From positions 248,001-312,000 of the forward strand of contig PTEX01000147.1 of assembly GCA_003342815.1 (NCBI GenBank): DNA of 64,000 nucleotides. Direction: 5' to 3'. Position numbers and translations under genes: made by a program. This document shows, one piece after another, positions 14,101-25,540 of this stretch. The stretch's first letter is position 1; each line of letters starts with the position of its first letter. The stretch comes from Eudromia elegans (taxonomy: Eukaryota > Chordata > Aves > Tinamiformes > Tinamidae). The notes below the pieces were generated by a model. It saw only the letters and a program-made list of their open reading frames with translations. It did not search any database and was not told the DNA's origin.

Positions 14101-17100
14101 ACCAGTCTCCAAGTTTGCTGCTGTGAAAGTTCTGTGCAGTGACAATAAGTGGAGTCACTAACAAGCTTTTGTGGTGGCATGGAGTCTCACCAGGATTTGT
14201 TGAAGTAGTCATTAGCTCACGCTGTGCTGCCTGAGCACTGCAACACGGACGTAGGGAAAGCAAATAGTAACTGAAGACATTTTCATCTGAAGACCTACTA
14301 AAAAGCATTTTGTTTCATAAAAGTTACCCTCCCTGTGGTTTTGGGGTTTTTTTTTTGGTTTTTTTTTTTTTTTAACTGGAGTTGTAGGTGGTATTTCTGA
14401 TGGCAGTGAGGGCTGCAAACGGAAGGAAGACATTTCATGGAGGAGTGGCTTGAAATTTTGACACCACTGGTTATGAGTATGTCCATACTCTGAGTGTGTT
14501 ACAGTACTTAAGGTTTGTAAGGTTAGTACTGACCTAACCCCTGTGATCAGCACTGCATTATTGTAGAATAATATATGGGTGAATAAGGTTGTCTAGATAA
14601 GGCATTAAAAAGCAAGCCCTTCAAGCACACCTTTCAGTAGAGAAATTTAAATTCAATCCATCACTTGTTAAAAATGTTGCTTGACAGCTCGGAGACCTCA
14701 GCATCTGTTCGAGCAGTTGCCAATTTTATGTTTTGTTTTGTGGTGCCCCAGTTATAGGGGTTATTCATGGGATTTTATTACAGGTTATTCATGGGATTTT
14801 TTTAAAGTGACTCATTAGTTTGAGCTGTGTTAGGCTGTTGGTTTTTGGCAGGTATTTGAGTCAGCACAGCTGAATCTGAGTGGTACTTTAGCATAAACTG
14901 AGTCCTTAAGTTTAGTAAATCCTTATTAAGTAGGATATTGCATATTCTGTTTCTGCAGGGGCTGCCATAGGTGCAGGAGATGCTCTGCTCTGCATTGCAT
15001 GGCCCCCTGTCAGAGGTCTTATTGACCTTTGCTGTCCAGATTCCTAGGATTTCCCTTGCACTCCATGTGGTGCCTCTCTGGCCACTCATGGCAAAGCAGG
15101 ATGGGAGGCACTTGGGCCAGTGCAGCAACAGGAGGAGCAGCAGGGAGGTGCTCACCCACGTCGGGGGCAACCTGTCTGTGGGAGGCTGTACACAAAGAAG
15201 CACTGGCAGCCTGAGCACGATGGAGATGTGAAGCTACTCGGTGCTTTTGCAGTCTGCATCTGAGCTGTGGGGTCCTGGGGCCGTGAGCCGTCAATGAGAA
15301 CTGTTGTAGGCTGCTTGTTGAAGTGAGGAAGAGAGCTGGGTTCCAGTACACATTTGCTTAGAAAAGGCTTGTTCAAGGTCCCAGGAAAAAAGGGAAGGAG
15401 GACTTTCTCTCCTTTGTAGAAACCGTGGAGTAAAGTACTTATCCTTCCCAGATCAAATGAGAAGCCTACAGAACCTCAGGATGTATTTTGTGAGGGTTGT
15501 TTTGCAGGGTTACTGTGTCTTCCTGGGATTTACAGGATGTCCACTGCAGTTCAGAACTTTCCAGAAGCTGTGGACAGCTTTCTACGTGCTGTGCACGTAG
15601 GTGTCCAGATGTCCAGAGTTCCAGGACAGCTGAAAAGCTCTATGTGGGTTACCTGCACTGTCTCTCTAACTGCTGGACCAGCAGTTCTTCTGAAGCCTGG
15701 ACAAACTCGATTCCTTCAGCTTCCCCCAGGTATAGCTGATATTTTACAGTCCTCCTGGGATAGGTAGGCAGTTCTGTATTTGGGATTACCAGTATTTGCA
15801 CTTGTTGTATAATGCAAGCATACAGTTTTCAGATGAAGGGCAGTGAGTGAATGTGCCATTGTAATCATTTACCAATGTAGATCTTGAGCAACCTTGTGAT
15901 GGAGGAGCTTCTGCCTAACCTCCAGACGATGATCCTGCCTAAAATGAAAGGAAAGAGGAATGATAGGAAGCGGGCCTGGTTTGGTGTAAGTACTTAACAT
16001 TTGTAGCCCTGCTGTTTCTCATAGCAATTGTATATGTGTGCTGCTCCTGATTGGTGCTTATTGATTTAATTTGGGTTTAGATTGTGGAAGAAACATACAG
16101 CTTAGTCCAACAGCAAGTTTCTGAAGGACTAAGTACCCTGAAAGAAGAAGGCAGAGATTTTGCAAAAACTCTTGAAGGAACCATTCGCTCAGATATGGAT
16201 CAGATTCTGAACTCAAAGAACTTCTTGGCTGGAAAAATCAAAGGTTAGTGAGGGAGCATCTGTGTTGACAAGCAACTCTTCAATGTTTCCTGTCATGGTG
16301 CTCAAATTGCCAGATATCATTGTATTAATATGTGTTGTGTTTTGACAACTCGAATGGAAATACTGATTTTTTCAGAAAACCTTGAGGTTCTGCTGCAGAG
16401 AGGTTTTGTAAGCAAGGTAAGAGGCATAGGGGGTTTGATCTGATATCTAGTAATGCTCCACAAAAACACGTTATGCTTAAATGGCAGGTTCTTGGGGTAT
16501 TAAAGAATACTTAAAGCAGGCTTAGGTGGTTTAAAATTCACTTGGAATGAAAAATTATAATTTTACTAAGAATATAAAAGTGACTATAGAAAATAGACAA
16601 AACATTAGTTGATGCTGCCTAAGCTGGCAAAGAAAAGGTATCAGTGAACAGCTGAGAATTCGAGAGCTGTTTTGCTAAATCTGAGGAGGCAGCGTAGATA
16701 TTCCCCTGTCAGAGTCAGATGAGTTCACTGAACTGCAAAGTACCAGGCTCAGGTAACTCCTTATGCAGTGTATTAAAAGCTACGACATGGAGCTGCTCTT
16801 TCTTCTCTTGTCCCAGTGCAGCTAACATGCTAGAGGGTGGTTGGTTGGGGCACAGGAGAAGGTGTTTCTCTGCCACTCTTAAAACCATGAACTGGCCTTT
16901 CGTCTTTGAGGAGGGATGACAGTAGTGAAAAATACTGCGTTGGTGCTCCATTCTAGACTGGATCAATGTGACATTTTCCACTGTATCTATTAGTGGCCTA
17001 AGATGCATCCATTGTGTTGTCTGACACTCCAGCCACTGTTTCTGAGCCTGCCCAGAAGTGCTGCACAGAAAATATCCAGCCATTTCTCACTTCCATACTG

Positions 17101-20100
17101 GAAGAGCTCATGGGCCCAGTGAGTTCGGGATTCACCGAAGTCCGCTCGCTCTTTGATAAAGAAGTTAATGAAATAATCCAGAACTTCCAGAAAACAAAGG
17201 ATACCACAAAGTTGAAGGAGGTAAGACATGATTCTGGGCTCTTTTACATTTTCATGGGACTTCCTACCTAGAACCTAGCTAACAGCAGTGTTTGCTTTCC
17301 TGTGTTACAGTGCATTAGTGCTTGGTTTTATCATCTAAAAAGTCATGTGGTATTTGTGCATGTGGAGTGGAGATCTCAGAATTTGTTTAGTGACACTGTT
17401 ACCTTGTATATGAAAAATTCAACCCTGGTTGCTTACCCTCTAAACCTGTTCTTCCCTGTTGGAATGCAGAATGTGGACCAGCTTATGAAGCTACCATTCA
17501 ACTCTGTGAAAATGGAGTCTTGTTACCTGAAAGTGAACCTCCTCCAGGAACTGCTTCAAGACCTCAAGAGTCGCTTCAAGGTCTATCACATTGATTTTGT
17601 GGTTCAGAGGACGCAGAACTTCATGCAAGAGGTACTGTAAGATCCAGTTTTTCCTTATGGAAATATCCTACCAGGAACATGTTATGTTTGTTCTCTTTCC
17701 TCACTTCAAAGTAATCTTGATAAAAAACTATGCAAGAGGCTGGAATATATCTCAAAGTACAGATAGCAAAGCCTAATAAAATCATGGTTAGAAGCTCAGT
17801 TTCATATTTATGAGGTTGAGTGTATCTTTCAATATCTGCCTGACTGCATTCCCAAGAGTTAGTTTTTCAGGAAAATCTTAAATTTATTTTTACAAAAAAA
17901 AAAAAAAAAAAAAAAATCCTCCTTTGGTAATTTGATTTCTCATTAATACAAAGTAAGGCAGTTAGGACTAGCAGAAATAGCCAATTTCTTGACTGCTGAT
18001 AACAATTTAGGATATAACCACATTTGGTGGCTTTAGCCAAGTTCAATTTTTGTGTGAATAGTTGAAGTCACTACATCATTGGGATGAAAAGGAACCATGT
18101 CACCTCCTTTTCCTCTCCAGTGTGTATTTGCATAGACTTTGATTTTGTTTCACTTTTATATTTTCTGGATGCCTGACCAAAAATCTATTAGGAGATGGCC
18201 CATCAGCTTCTTTCATTTGCCACAGTGCAGGGCACATGAGGTCTTGTAGCTCTATCTTAAATTCTGTGGTTCTGTTCAGTAGTTGAGAAACTAAACAGTT
18301 CATCACATTATCTCACAAATTGGGACTGGTCCAGTTCTGTGGAGTAGGAATCATGACCATAGAAATCAAGTCTCTAGCATAGTGCTCAGTTAAGGCATTT
18401 CTACAAGCAGCTCTTCTAATAACAATAATGATTTAGAAATAAAAATCTGTTTTCATGACTAGTCTTTCAGGAGACCATTCTGAAGAGATGCTCAAATAAA
18501 AAAATATCTTTAGGTAAAGACCATGAGTCATAACAAAGAAAGATGCAGAAAATACATTTCTTACAAGTCAAATCTTTTTCTGAAGGGAACGAGTCAAATA
18601 GCTTAAATGATGGTACATATTATTCTGCCAATGCTGTTATTGCTACTCTGTCTTTATAGGGCTGATATTTTATCTCATAAAAATAGGAATTGCTTCCACT
18701 TGGTGTCAGTGGATGTAACCCCTGTTCTGTTACCAAGCAGGGTCAGGAGGGTCTAAGGTCTTATTGTCTTAGTTTAAAAGAAAGCCTTGTCTTTATCCTA
18801 GTTTCCTTGGTAAGAACCAGGTGGTTGGAACAGGGTTCCTTCCCTGAATGTATTGGTAAGGCTTTGAAAGCTTAGCCTTACCTAGGTGGCTGACATTCTG
18901 CAGCTGGGAAGCTAAGTGCTCAGCTGCCATAAATAAGATGTCTCCAATGACCTTGCTAGAGCTATGCCAATTTCCGATTGGTCCAAATAAAATATCAGAT
19001 AAAAAGTGAGTACTTCATCCTAAATTAATCTTGGATTTAATGCTAAAATTGTTCCTGTCCTTTTTTTTTTTTTTTTTTTTCTTTTTGTGACCAAGGTCTT
19101 GCAGTGCATAAGCCTTTACTGTGTGGTCTTCTGATGCACGCACAAATTGCACATAGGACCCTCTTCTCCATTTCCATGTACAAATAGTCTCTACAACCTA
19201 ATCCCATGCTAGATGCAAAGTTACAAAAATCACTCTTCCCCAAATTTGTCATGGCTTATGTAAAAATAAAATATTATTAACCACAGAGGAAATGAAAGTG
19301 TGTCTTATTCATAAGCAGGCACATATTCACTTACAAACCATAGAAAGATCCCTGAATGGCACATGGCTGGCTGTGCAGATTGACTTGGATCTTCCTAAGC
19401 AGTGCAAAGGAAGACACAGCAGGATCGATGCCTTCCCTGTGGACGTCCCTGTACTCCTCTGATATGAATATGTTAAAATCTGAATGACAAATCTGAATAG
19501 CTAAAAGATGAAAACTCACGTTGCGTGAATATAAATACCATTTGCAGAACTGTCTTTCTGAAGTATGTTTTCAGAGCGTGGATTTAATTTTCAATTATAA
19601 TAATGAATCGGTGGATAGCCTGAAAGTAGGGCAAATACCAACCTAATAATTTGATGCGAAATTATGTCATTCTGTGAGTTGAGCCTTCAAAAAACTCTTG
19701 CTAGTGTGTATTATTTCGCTCAGAAAACTAGGTTGAATTGCACCAACAAAATCACATTTTTTTGGACAAAATAAGTTGAAATTGGATAACTTGGATTAAA
19801 AAAAAAGTTGAAATAATTTCATTTTCTTCTTTTCTTCCATGAGTGTAACATATTCTTCTCTTTGCTTTCCAATTCTAAAATAAAGTGTTGAAATCTAAAA
19901 TAAGCAAGGCTTTTATTCCTCTTCCACAGTCATTTATTGGTTTTAGGCAGATTATTGTCTCTGCTATTCACTGTCTTAAAAATCAAATTAGCAGTTAGTG
20001 CATTTGTCATGTTTCTCTATGTATGTAAAATTTTTCTGTTACTGGAAAACTATGTTTCATAAGCCTTGATCGTTAACAATTTTTTATTATTATTCACAGC

Positions 20101-23100
20101 TGATGGAAAATGCAGTTTATACTTTTGAGCAGTTGTTCTCTCCAAGTCGCCAAGCCGACTCAGCAAAAATTGCAACAACCATTGAAAAAGTCAAGCTGAG
20201 AGTGCTGAAGGTAAATATTATTATGGCATTTGTTCAGAAAAATATGCTTTTAGAGAACTGAAAATATCTTTTATGTGAATTTATTTCAGTATTTGAGAGA
20301 AGAAATGTCTTACCATGCAGTGGAAGATACTGATTTGGTGGCACTTAACAGATGCATGTGAAGTGAAAAAGTAGTGGGGAAAAAAGGGTCTTTATTTAAA
20401 GTAAATGAAGTAACAGAGTGACTTTAGAGATACTAACTAATCGTCTTGATTTGGAGGGTAAAACCTAGTTCTGGGCAGACAGCTGTAAAAGTGTATACAT
20501 GGGCAATCTTATTAACTGCAATTAAATCAGATGGAGTTGATGTGGGCAAATGATTTTACAGTAGTTTTAGAATTAGCCTGTCCCTAGTATTTCAATTAGC
20601 CTCAGAAGAGGCATCACACAAAGCCTTATCTGTCAGCATTTCTGCAAAAGCTGAAATAATCTACAGGAGAATTTGCAGACCCTGGGTGCTCCTGTGTTGT
20701 GCTACTCAATGGGATTTACCTATCTTCTGTTAATTATTAATAGCACCAAACACATTTTGGTTTGTTTCTCTTTCTGTCTGTTTTTGGCAGCAATATGATT
20801 ATGACAGCAGCACTGTCCGGAAGAAGATATTTCAAGAAGCGTTGATACAGATAACTTTGCCCACGATGCAGAAGGCACTGGCTTCAACATGCAAACCAGT
20901 AAGTCACTTTATTGCTCTCTGGCTGGAAAGAGAACAATAAAAGGCGGGAAGGACTTACCACCTTGGCAATAAATCCTAAACTATCCAAAGCTATTTTCCC
21001 TCAAGGAACTATATAGATTGGCCACCTGCTCTGCCAGGCGATGCTTAGCTTTTCCATTTTGTACATCGGTGTGGCAGGATGAGGGATTGAGAGTCCAGTG
21101 GAGATTCAGGAAACAGGGAAATTGTATTTGCAACTTTCCTTCTCAAAGACCCTTGTAGACCTGTGCTCCCTCCTGGTTTTATTTCTTCCTTAGAGATCTG
21201 GAGTCCCCTCAAAGCTGGGCTTTTCTATAAATCTGTCAGTCTCCAGGCTGTGAGCTTCTCCTGGGAGCTGGCTTCTCTGCTGAAATCCCAGCAGGTTGCA
21301 ACTGGGTGGCTCAGGGAGGGATCTTTCCTCCTGAGTGGAGCCTAGAGGACCTGCTGTGAATACACACAGCTGCCTGAAGGACTCCCTTGAGGGCCAGCTT
21401 GGGCAGCAGACACCACTAGCAGTGTTTCGTGCACACATCGTCAGTGTGGCTGATAAAAGAGTTGACTCGGAATGAACAGCCTTTCACTTGGATATGCCAT
21501 GGGCTTCTCAGGGTCGCTTTTGGCAGGCAGCGCATGGGTAACCTCTCACAGTTTCACTGTACCTGCTGAAACCTGTCCTAAACCATCCTGGCCCCTCTGC
21601 CCTTTTGTTGGCTGATGTTCAGTGGTTCCCTCAGGCCATGCACGATGTCAGCCATGCTGCGCTGCTCCAGCTGATCATTTCTTGCTTGTTCAGGTTTTAA
21701 ACAACATTTTACAAAATGAATATTTTGTCAAGTTACACCTGTGAGTGTTGGAGGATAGATGCCCCTTCAAGCGTTGGTCTCCTACTACAAAACAAAGATA
21801 TTTGTGTGAAAGCTCCTCTTTTAGAAGTACGCAGAGGTCACTCCACTTATTTTTATAGACCGCCAAGCAGCTTCCTAGAGATAACGACTCAATTATTGTC
21901 TAGACACAGACTATTGCATATAAACCAGTAAGCTTAAACTGTTACATGCCTATTAAAAAAACAAAACTCCAGTTGTCTCCCATGTTCACCATGAATTTGC
22001 CTTCCAGGACAAGCAATGACTGAGGTACATCCTCACTAGGTATTTAAATTAGAATTATTTAGTATGGTGCAAACGGCCGTGGTCTGCTATAAATGCAGGG
22101 CTTATAAAGGTAACTGTAGTGCAAAAATACTATTGATAAGTGCATAATAAATTGTGAGCATAGATAGTTAATTTAGTTCAAGCAGTTCACCTCCAGGGAC
22201 AGCAAGGAGCATTACAAGACCTGCTAGATGGCATCTCCAACGTTCCCTGTTCAATTAAGACACTCAATATGCCTTGGCTACATTTATTTGTGTTCCTTTC
22301 TTGTGTGCCTGCACAGGAGCTGCAAAAATACGAGCAGTTCATTTTTGCTGATTACACTAGTGTAATCCAAGTAGAGAATGTCTATGAAGAGATTCTGTAT
22401 CAGATGCTGCTTGAAGAAACCCTGAAAGGTAAGAAAGCTTCCGAGGTGGCGGTAACAACAGTCAGACCAGTGGCCTGTGAGCTCTTCCTCAGGCTTTGAA
22501 GAGCTCTAACCTGGTTGCTTCAGCTGCACACCCCAGCTTAGCCAAAGCCTTTGAGGTTAAGAGGCTTCCATGCTTTGGTTTGGCTCATTAAAGAAGCATG
22601 GCAAGCCTATAAATGTGAATCCCTATGGAACCTTTTACAAAGCTTTGGATAGTTGAAGTGATTTCTAACAAAATAATTATGCCACCTGTGTTTCTTTTTG
22701 AATCCGTGGGCCAAAGTTATGCTCATAACTTGGTATTTGCAAAGACTTGGTGACATCTAATGGCAGTGAAAACAAATTGCCCAAAATAAAATGTACTGCT
22801 GGATGCACTGTCTGGTAAATCACTGATGCCGCTACAGTGTGCTCTGCAGACCTCTGGTTTTATGTCAGAAAATAAAACCATTCTTGGTGTGTATGGAGAT
22901 ATATAAAATACTTGTGTATCTCCTTTCTTATGTCTGTACATAAGATAAAAAACAAGCCCTTGTATTCCTCAAGAAGTTTTAATAGCCCCTTTGTGGCTAT
23001 TAAAAGCCACATTTGTGGCGTCCTTCCAAAATCTCAGTATAATCTTATGAATGCTTTTTTATTCACATATTTAGTGTAAATAGTTTTGCATTTAAACAGT

Positions 23101-25034
23101 ACCTTTGTGCATTTTAGACCCTCTAACAGTTTTTTCTTACAGCAGTGACGGACTTAACTCAGTATTGAAGATTCATTCTTCAAAAAAGATAAAATGTAAA
23201 ACAGAAACAAGTGGAAAATTATTACTAATATTATCTGTAACATTAGAATGCACAACATTAGGAACACAGGAAAGCAGTGTATCTTGTTTAAACATCCCTC
23301 TGTCAGCCTTCTCAAAACAGTTTGTCCTTTCTGTTTTCCTCAGTAATAAAAGAAGCTGCCATTCTGAAGAAGCACAACCTCTTTGAAGATAACTTGAATT
23401 TGCCTTGTGAAAGTGTGTCCAGTTTAACGGACTTGAAGACTCCTTCAGGATCAGCTCAAACCACTCCTGCTAAGAAGCCTTCCACCCCCAGAGTGGAAAT
23501 ATCAGACACTGAAACTCAAAGTGATGAAACACTCGTTGTAACCGAAAAAAATTCCTGGGAGAAGGATCGTGGTGATGGCAAGCCACTAGACAAAGAGGCA
23601 GCAGTTCCTGTCAAACTGGCTGATAATCAGGCAAGCACAAGAGAAAAAGTGATCATTACAGACATCAGTGAAAAACAGGCTTCCCCCGCACATACTCCAA
23701 AGAAACAAGAAGCTGCAGAGGAAAAAATAACTTCCCAGAATGAAGATAAGGGGAAAGCTGAGTTTGTGGAGACCCCTGAGAAAGAGCTTAAGACACAAGG
23801 AGCTGTGGAGGAAAAAGTAACTTCTGAGACTGGAACTACGGTGCAAGTAGATTTTGGGGCCAACACTGAAACAGAATATAAGGTACATGGAGAAATGATG
23901 GAACAAACTGTAACTTCTGGGAGCAAAAAGGCAACAGAAACCAAGTTTGTAGACAATGCAGAAAAAGAAAACAAAGTACAGGAAGAAGTTGCAGAGGTAA
24001 AATTAACTTCCCCACATGATAATGCAGTAGAAGCAGAAATTTTAGGGAATATTGATAAGAAAACCCAGGTAGAAGAAGGGACTATGGGAGAATTATCTCA
24101 GAGTGAAAAGACAGTAGAGCTTGGACAGGATAGCAAAAATGAAAGCAAGAGCCAAGGAGAAGTCACTGAAGATAGGGTTACTTCGCAGAATGAAAACACA
24201 GTGAAAGAAGGGTTTGGAGATAAGACTGAGAAGTCAGAAGAAGAGAGTGTTAAACCTCCTGATGATGTGAATGAAATAAGGAGTTTGCTGATGGTAGCAG
24301 TTGAATTACCAGCAGATACTTCATGTGAGAACGTGAAAGAGATTTGTGAATGTGAGACGTTAAAGTTGCAGGAGCATGGTAACGGGTGGAACGAGACGAG
24401 CAAAGTTACTGCAGCAGAAAGTCAAGTGAGCCACGTGATGAATAAAGATGCAGAGTACCCAGAGCTCAAGGGGGACCACTTATCTCCATCCAAATCAGGG
24501 ACAGAGAGTACAAACCTAATGATTGTGTCAGGGAGAGCCTGCAATATGGCACAAGCTGAATGGTTGGTGGACATCTCCAGTACCTCTCAAGAGATAAAGA
24601 CAGCAACGGAGAATGACCCAAGTGTTCCATGCACAGGTGTGGGAAGCTGTGAAAGCAATAGATTGCAACCAGAGGAGCACACTGAAAACGTGACTGAAGA
24701 CAAAAGATTAGATGTGGAGGAAGGAGGAGCGAGGAATAGTCACACTGCCCCAGTGGAAGTAGGGACTGAGAGCTTTTATCCTAATCCAGCTGAATATTCA
24801 GACATAACACAAGACGCAAGAACAGAAGCGATGGATGTGCTGGTTCCTTCAGCACTGGAGCTGGGCAATGTTAGCACTGTCCAGGTCACAGGAGATGCTT
24901 GGTCTGATGAGAGTGAAGGGAAGCTAGCAGATGAATCATCAGCACATGCTGAAATTAAAAACACAGGTGGAAGAGAGATTTTCACGGAAGAAAACAGGGA
25001 AGACAGTTCTGTACTGCAAAATTCTGAAGAGTAA
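1..25034 (+). CDS. NIBAN1: NIBAN1 (FAM129A), 3' part of gene, 11 coding exons
   Basis: Niban apoptosis regulator 1 is a cytoplasmic, stress-induced PH-domain protein. It is reported to affect eIF2alpha/4E-BP1 phosphorylation and to favour survival under ER stress. Joined exons: 1-121, 1471-1638, 12362-12477, 15881-15985, 16081-16243, 17033-17220, 17470-17631, 20100-20210, 20791-20898, 22317-22428, 23344-25034. All phases agree and give 1014 residues before the stop. The first exons lie left of the window; the human gene, as I recall it, has 14 exons. Recognisable family blocks include EFPVYLWQPYFRH, QFFRQEKGHYG, EGTIRSDMDQ, ILEELMGPVSSGF, LLQDLKSRF, QYDYDSS, FIFADYTS and IKEAAILKKHNLFEDN. The helical core (window residues ~95-475) is close to mammalian NIBAN1. 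The tail is acidic, low in complexity and clearly longer than the human one (human total about 928 residues, from memory). NIBAN2 and NIBAN3 are less likely because of the close block matches and the EDEM3 neighbour. Confidence 0.96.
1471..1638 (+). CDS. NIBAN1: NIBAN1 exon, PH-domain region
   Basis: Acceptor ttttgcttag, donor ggtaagc; the exon starts with 2 bases and ends with 1 base of a split codon. It encodes window residues 41-97, including EFPVYLWQPYFRHSYYCF and SAVLHDCVRHSNH, which match the family closely. The exon is GC-rich compared with the AT-rich flanking introns. Confidence 0.94.
2114..2144. repeat. poly(A) run
   Basis: 31 consecutive A on the + strand inside the large NIBAN1 intron. 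No LINE or SINE body is recognisable upstream, so a retroposed origin is not shown. Confidence 0.95.
2678..2741. repeat. GC-rich minisatellite, 19-bp and 11-bp nested units
   Basis: Two copies of tgctccggagatgcacaga (the first slightly different) are followed by 11-bp units tgctccggaga. The 11-bp unit looks like an internal part of the 19-bp unit, so the array probably grew by two slippage registers. Confidence 0.85.
3350..3373. repeat. (TTTTG)n simple repeat
   Basis: About five TTTTG units, just upstream of the CR1 fragment. Confidence 0.9.
3405..3475 (+). mobile_element. CR1 LINE 3'-end remnant (diverged)
   Basis: The core at 3424-3470 reads gatgggactagatgacctca and then taggtcttttccatctc. 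This resembles the 3' end of avian CR1 elements, where ggactagatgacct is followed by aggtcccttccaac. The terminal octamer-like repeats of young CR1 copies are absent, so the copy is old and truncated. It carries one undetermined base at 3414. Confidence 0.7.
12362..12477 (+). CDS. NIBAN1: NIBAN1 exon
   Basis: The acceptor AG is 12360-12361 and the donor is gtaagc at 12478. The split Asp codon (g|at) is completed here. Window residues 97-135 include EAFLEAIQFFRQEKGHYG and WEMITGNEKQ, a signature block of the family. Confidence 0.95.
12478..15880 (+). other. NIBAN1: NIBAN1 intron (3.4 kb)
   Basis: No exon fits the phase. It holds a 24-bp tandem duplication at 14759-14806 and T-rich stretches near 14340-14375. 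The open frames around 14.8-15.8 kb look fortuitous and lack recognisable protein content. Confidence 0.8.
14759..14806. repeat. tandem duplication of a ~24-bp unit
   Basis: ggttattcatgggatttta occurs twice in direct succession, with small differences at the end of each copy. It is a local slippage duplication in a NIBAN1 intron. Confidence 0.85.
15881..15985 (+). CDS. NIBAN1: NIBAN1 exon
   Basis: Acceptor accaatgtag, donor gtaagt, exactly 35 codons in phase 0. It reads ILSNLVMEELLPNLQ... and ends KRAWFG. The basic stretch KGKRNDRKR is a family feature. The next intron is only 95 bases (15986-16080). Confidence 0.95.
16081..16243 (+). CDS. NIBAN1: NIBAN1 exon
   Basis: Acceptor ttgggtttag, donor gttagt. 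Window residues 171-225 include SLVQQQVSEGLSTLKEE and LEGTIRSDMDQILNSKNF, from the helical core. It ends with one base of an Ala codon completed at 17033. Confidence 0.95.
16376..16416 (+). other. exon-like 41-nt segment with good splice sites (cryptic or poison exon candidate)
   Basis: An acceptor ttttttcag at 16367-16375 and a donor gtaaga at 16417 flank 41 bases without a stop in the incoming phase. Inclusion would shift the frame and reach an early TGA within the exon at 17033. It therefore cannot belong to the main NIBAN1 message; it may be unused or trigger decay. Confidence 0.3.
17033..17220 (+). CDS. NIBAN1: NIBAN1 exon
   Basis: Acceptor ctgacactccag, donor gtaaga. Window residues 225-287 contain KCCTENIQPFLTSILEEL and MGPVSSGFTEVRSLFDKEVN, nearly identical to the mammalian block. 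It starts with 2 bases and ends in phase 0. Confidence 0.95.
17470..17631 (+). CDS. NIBAN1: NIBAN1 exon
   Basis: Acceptor gttggaatgcag, donor gtactg. 54 codons in phase 0, window residues 288-341, with NSVKMESCYLKVNLLQELL and VVQRTQNFMQE. The following intron is described separately. Confidence 0.95.
17632..20099 (+). other. NIBAN1: NIBAN1 intron (2.5 kb)
   Basis: AT-rich, no exon recognised. It holds a poly(A) run near 17894-17917 and a poly(T) run near 19062-19080. I could assign nothing else. Confidence 0.8.
20100..20210 (+). CDS. NIBAN1: NIBAN1 exon
   Basis: Acceptor tattcacag, donor gtaaat, 37 codons in phase 0 (window residues 342-378): LMENAVYTFEQLFSPS... ending IEKVKLRVLK. The next intron (20211-20790) shows nothing notable. 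Confidence 0.95.
20791..20898 (+). CDS. NIBAN1: NIBAN1 exon
   Basis: Acceptor tttttggcag, donor gtaagt, 36 codons (window residues 379-414): QYDYDSSTVRKKIFQEALI and LPTMQKALASTCKP. The following intron, 20899-22316, holds no recognised element. Confidence 0.95.
22317..22428 (+). CDS. NIBAN1: NIBAN1 exon
   Basis: Acceptor tgcctgcacag, donor gtaaga. It encodes ELQKYEQFIFADYTSVI and VENVYEEILYQMLLEETLK plus one base of a Val codon (window residues 415-452). The intron that follows (22429-23343) is AT-rich. It has a small perfect stem, aatagcc...ggctatt, at about 22980-23001, of unknown relevance. Confidence 0.95.
23344..25034 (+). CDS. NIBAN1: NIBAN1 terminal coding exon, acidic repeat tail
   Basis: Acceptor gttttcctcag; stop TAA at 25032-25034. 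The first ~40 residues (IKEAAILKKHNLFEDN and ESVSSLTDLK) are conserved family sequence. The remaining ~520 residues are acidic, Ser/Thr/Glu/Lys-rich and predicted by eye to be disordered. Window residues 577-754 are a diverged six-copy repeat. Beyond it, NEIRSLLMVAVELPAD and AQAEWLVDIS resemble conserved islands of the mammalian tail, and the end NSEE resembles the mammalian end. The exon encodes about 563 residues, against roughly 350 expected from human (memory), so most of the excess can be explained by the repeat. Confidence 0.95.
23718..24251 (+). repeat. NIBAN1: six diverged ~30-residue coding repeats in the NIBAN1 tail
   Basis: Units of 30, 31, 31, 31, 27 and 28 residues follow each other without spacers. 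Starts are EEKITSQNE, EEKVTSETG, EQTVTSGSK, EVKLTSPHD, GELSQSEKT and EDRVTSQNE. A second shared position is an acidic/aromatic step (AEFVET, VDFGAN, TKFVDN, AEILGN, EGFGDK). A third is a K-x-Q/H-x-E patch near each end. Units are well diverged in DNA, so the array is old. A weaker preceding unit may begin at REKVIITD. Confidence 0.85.
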
Positions 25035-25534
25035 GAAGTGTTTTTCAGTCTAGCCCTCTAGGATTTATTCATATCAGTAGCCTGAATACTTGTTTAAGCC
25101 ACAAATATTTGTTTAATCATGAATACTCCTTTAAGTCACAGCTGGAGGAGAGGATGGGCTCTCTTGCAGTTTTGTGATACCTTCCTAAGTGGCTGATGAT
25201 TGGTTTCTTTTTCCTAACAGCTCTCACTCCTTAAAATCAGGTACCTATTAGGAAACCTCATCTTCATTTAAAATTTTCTACCTTTTATGGTTATAGAAAA
25301 AAGTTTGAAAATGTGACCACTAAGTGCTTCAAAAGCAACTTGCCCCCCAGCTACAAACTTTTTTTTTCTTTTTTTTTATATTTTTAACAACTTCACTGTT
25401 CTTAGGTTCATTGCCGGGGACTAGATTATGGTATTTAAGTGCATGAATTTGACGGCAACATTATGGTTCTTAGGTGGTTGATACAGAAGTTGTTACTCAA
25501 GGATGCTTTTAGTATTTGCATGCAATATATGAGA

Positions 25535-25540
25535 AATAAA
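25535..25540 (+). terminator. NIBAN1: poly(A) signal AATAAA, proximal
   Basis: Canonical hexamer 0.5 kb after the NIBAN1 stop; the downstream sequence is T-rich (acatttttcttag). Confidence 0.45.

Noticed and set aside
22980..23015. Small hairpin aatagcc/ggctatt as an RNA gene
   Set aside because: The stem is only 7 bp, short and intronic with no further structure.
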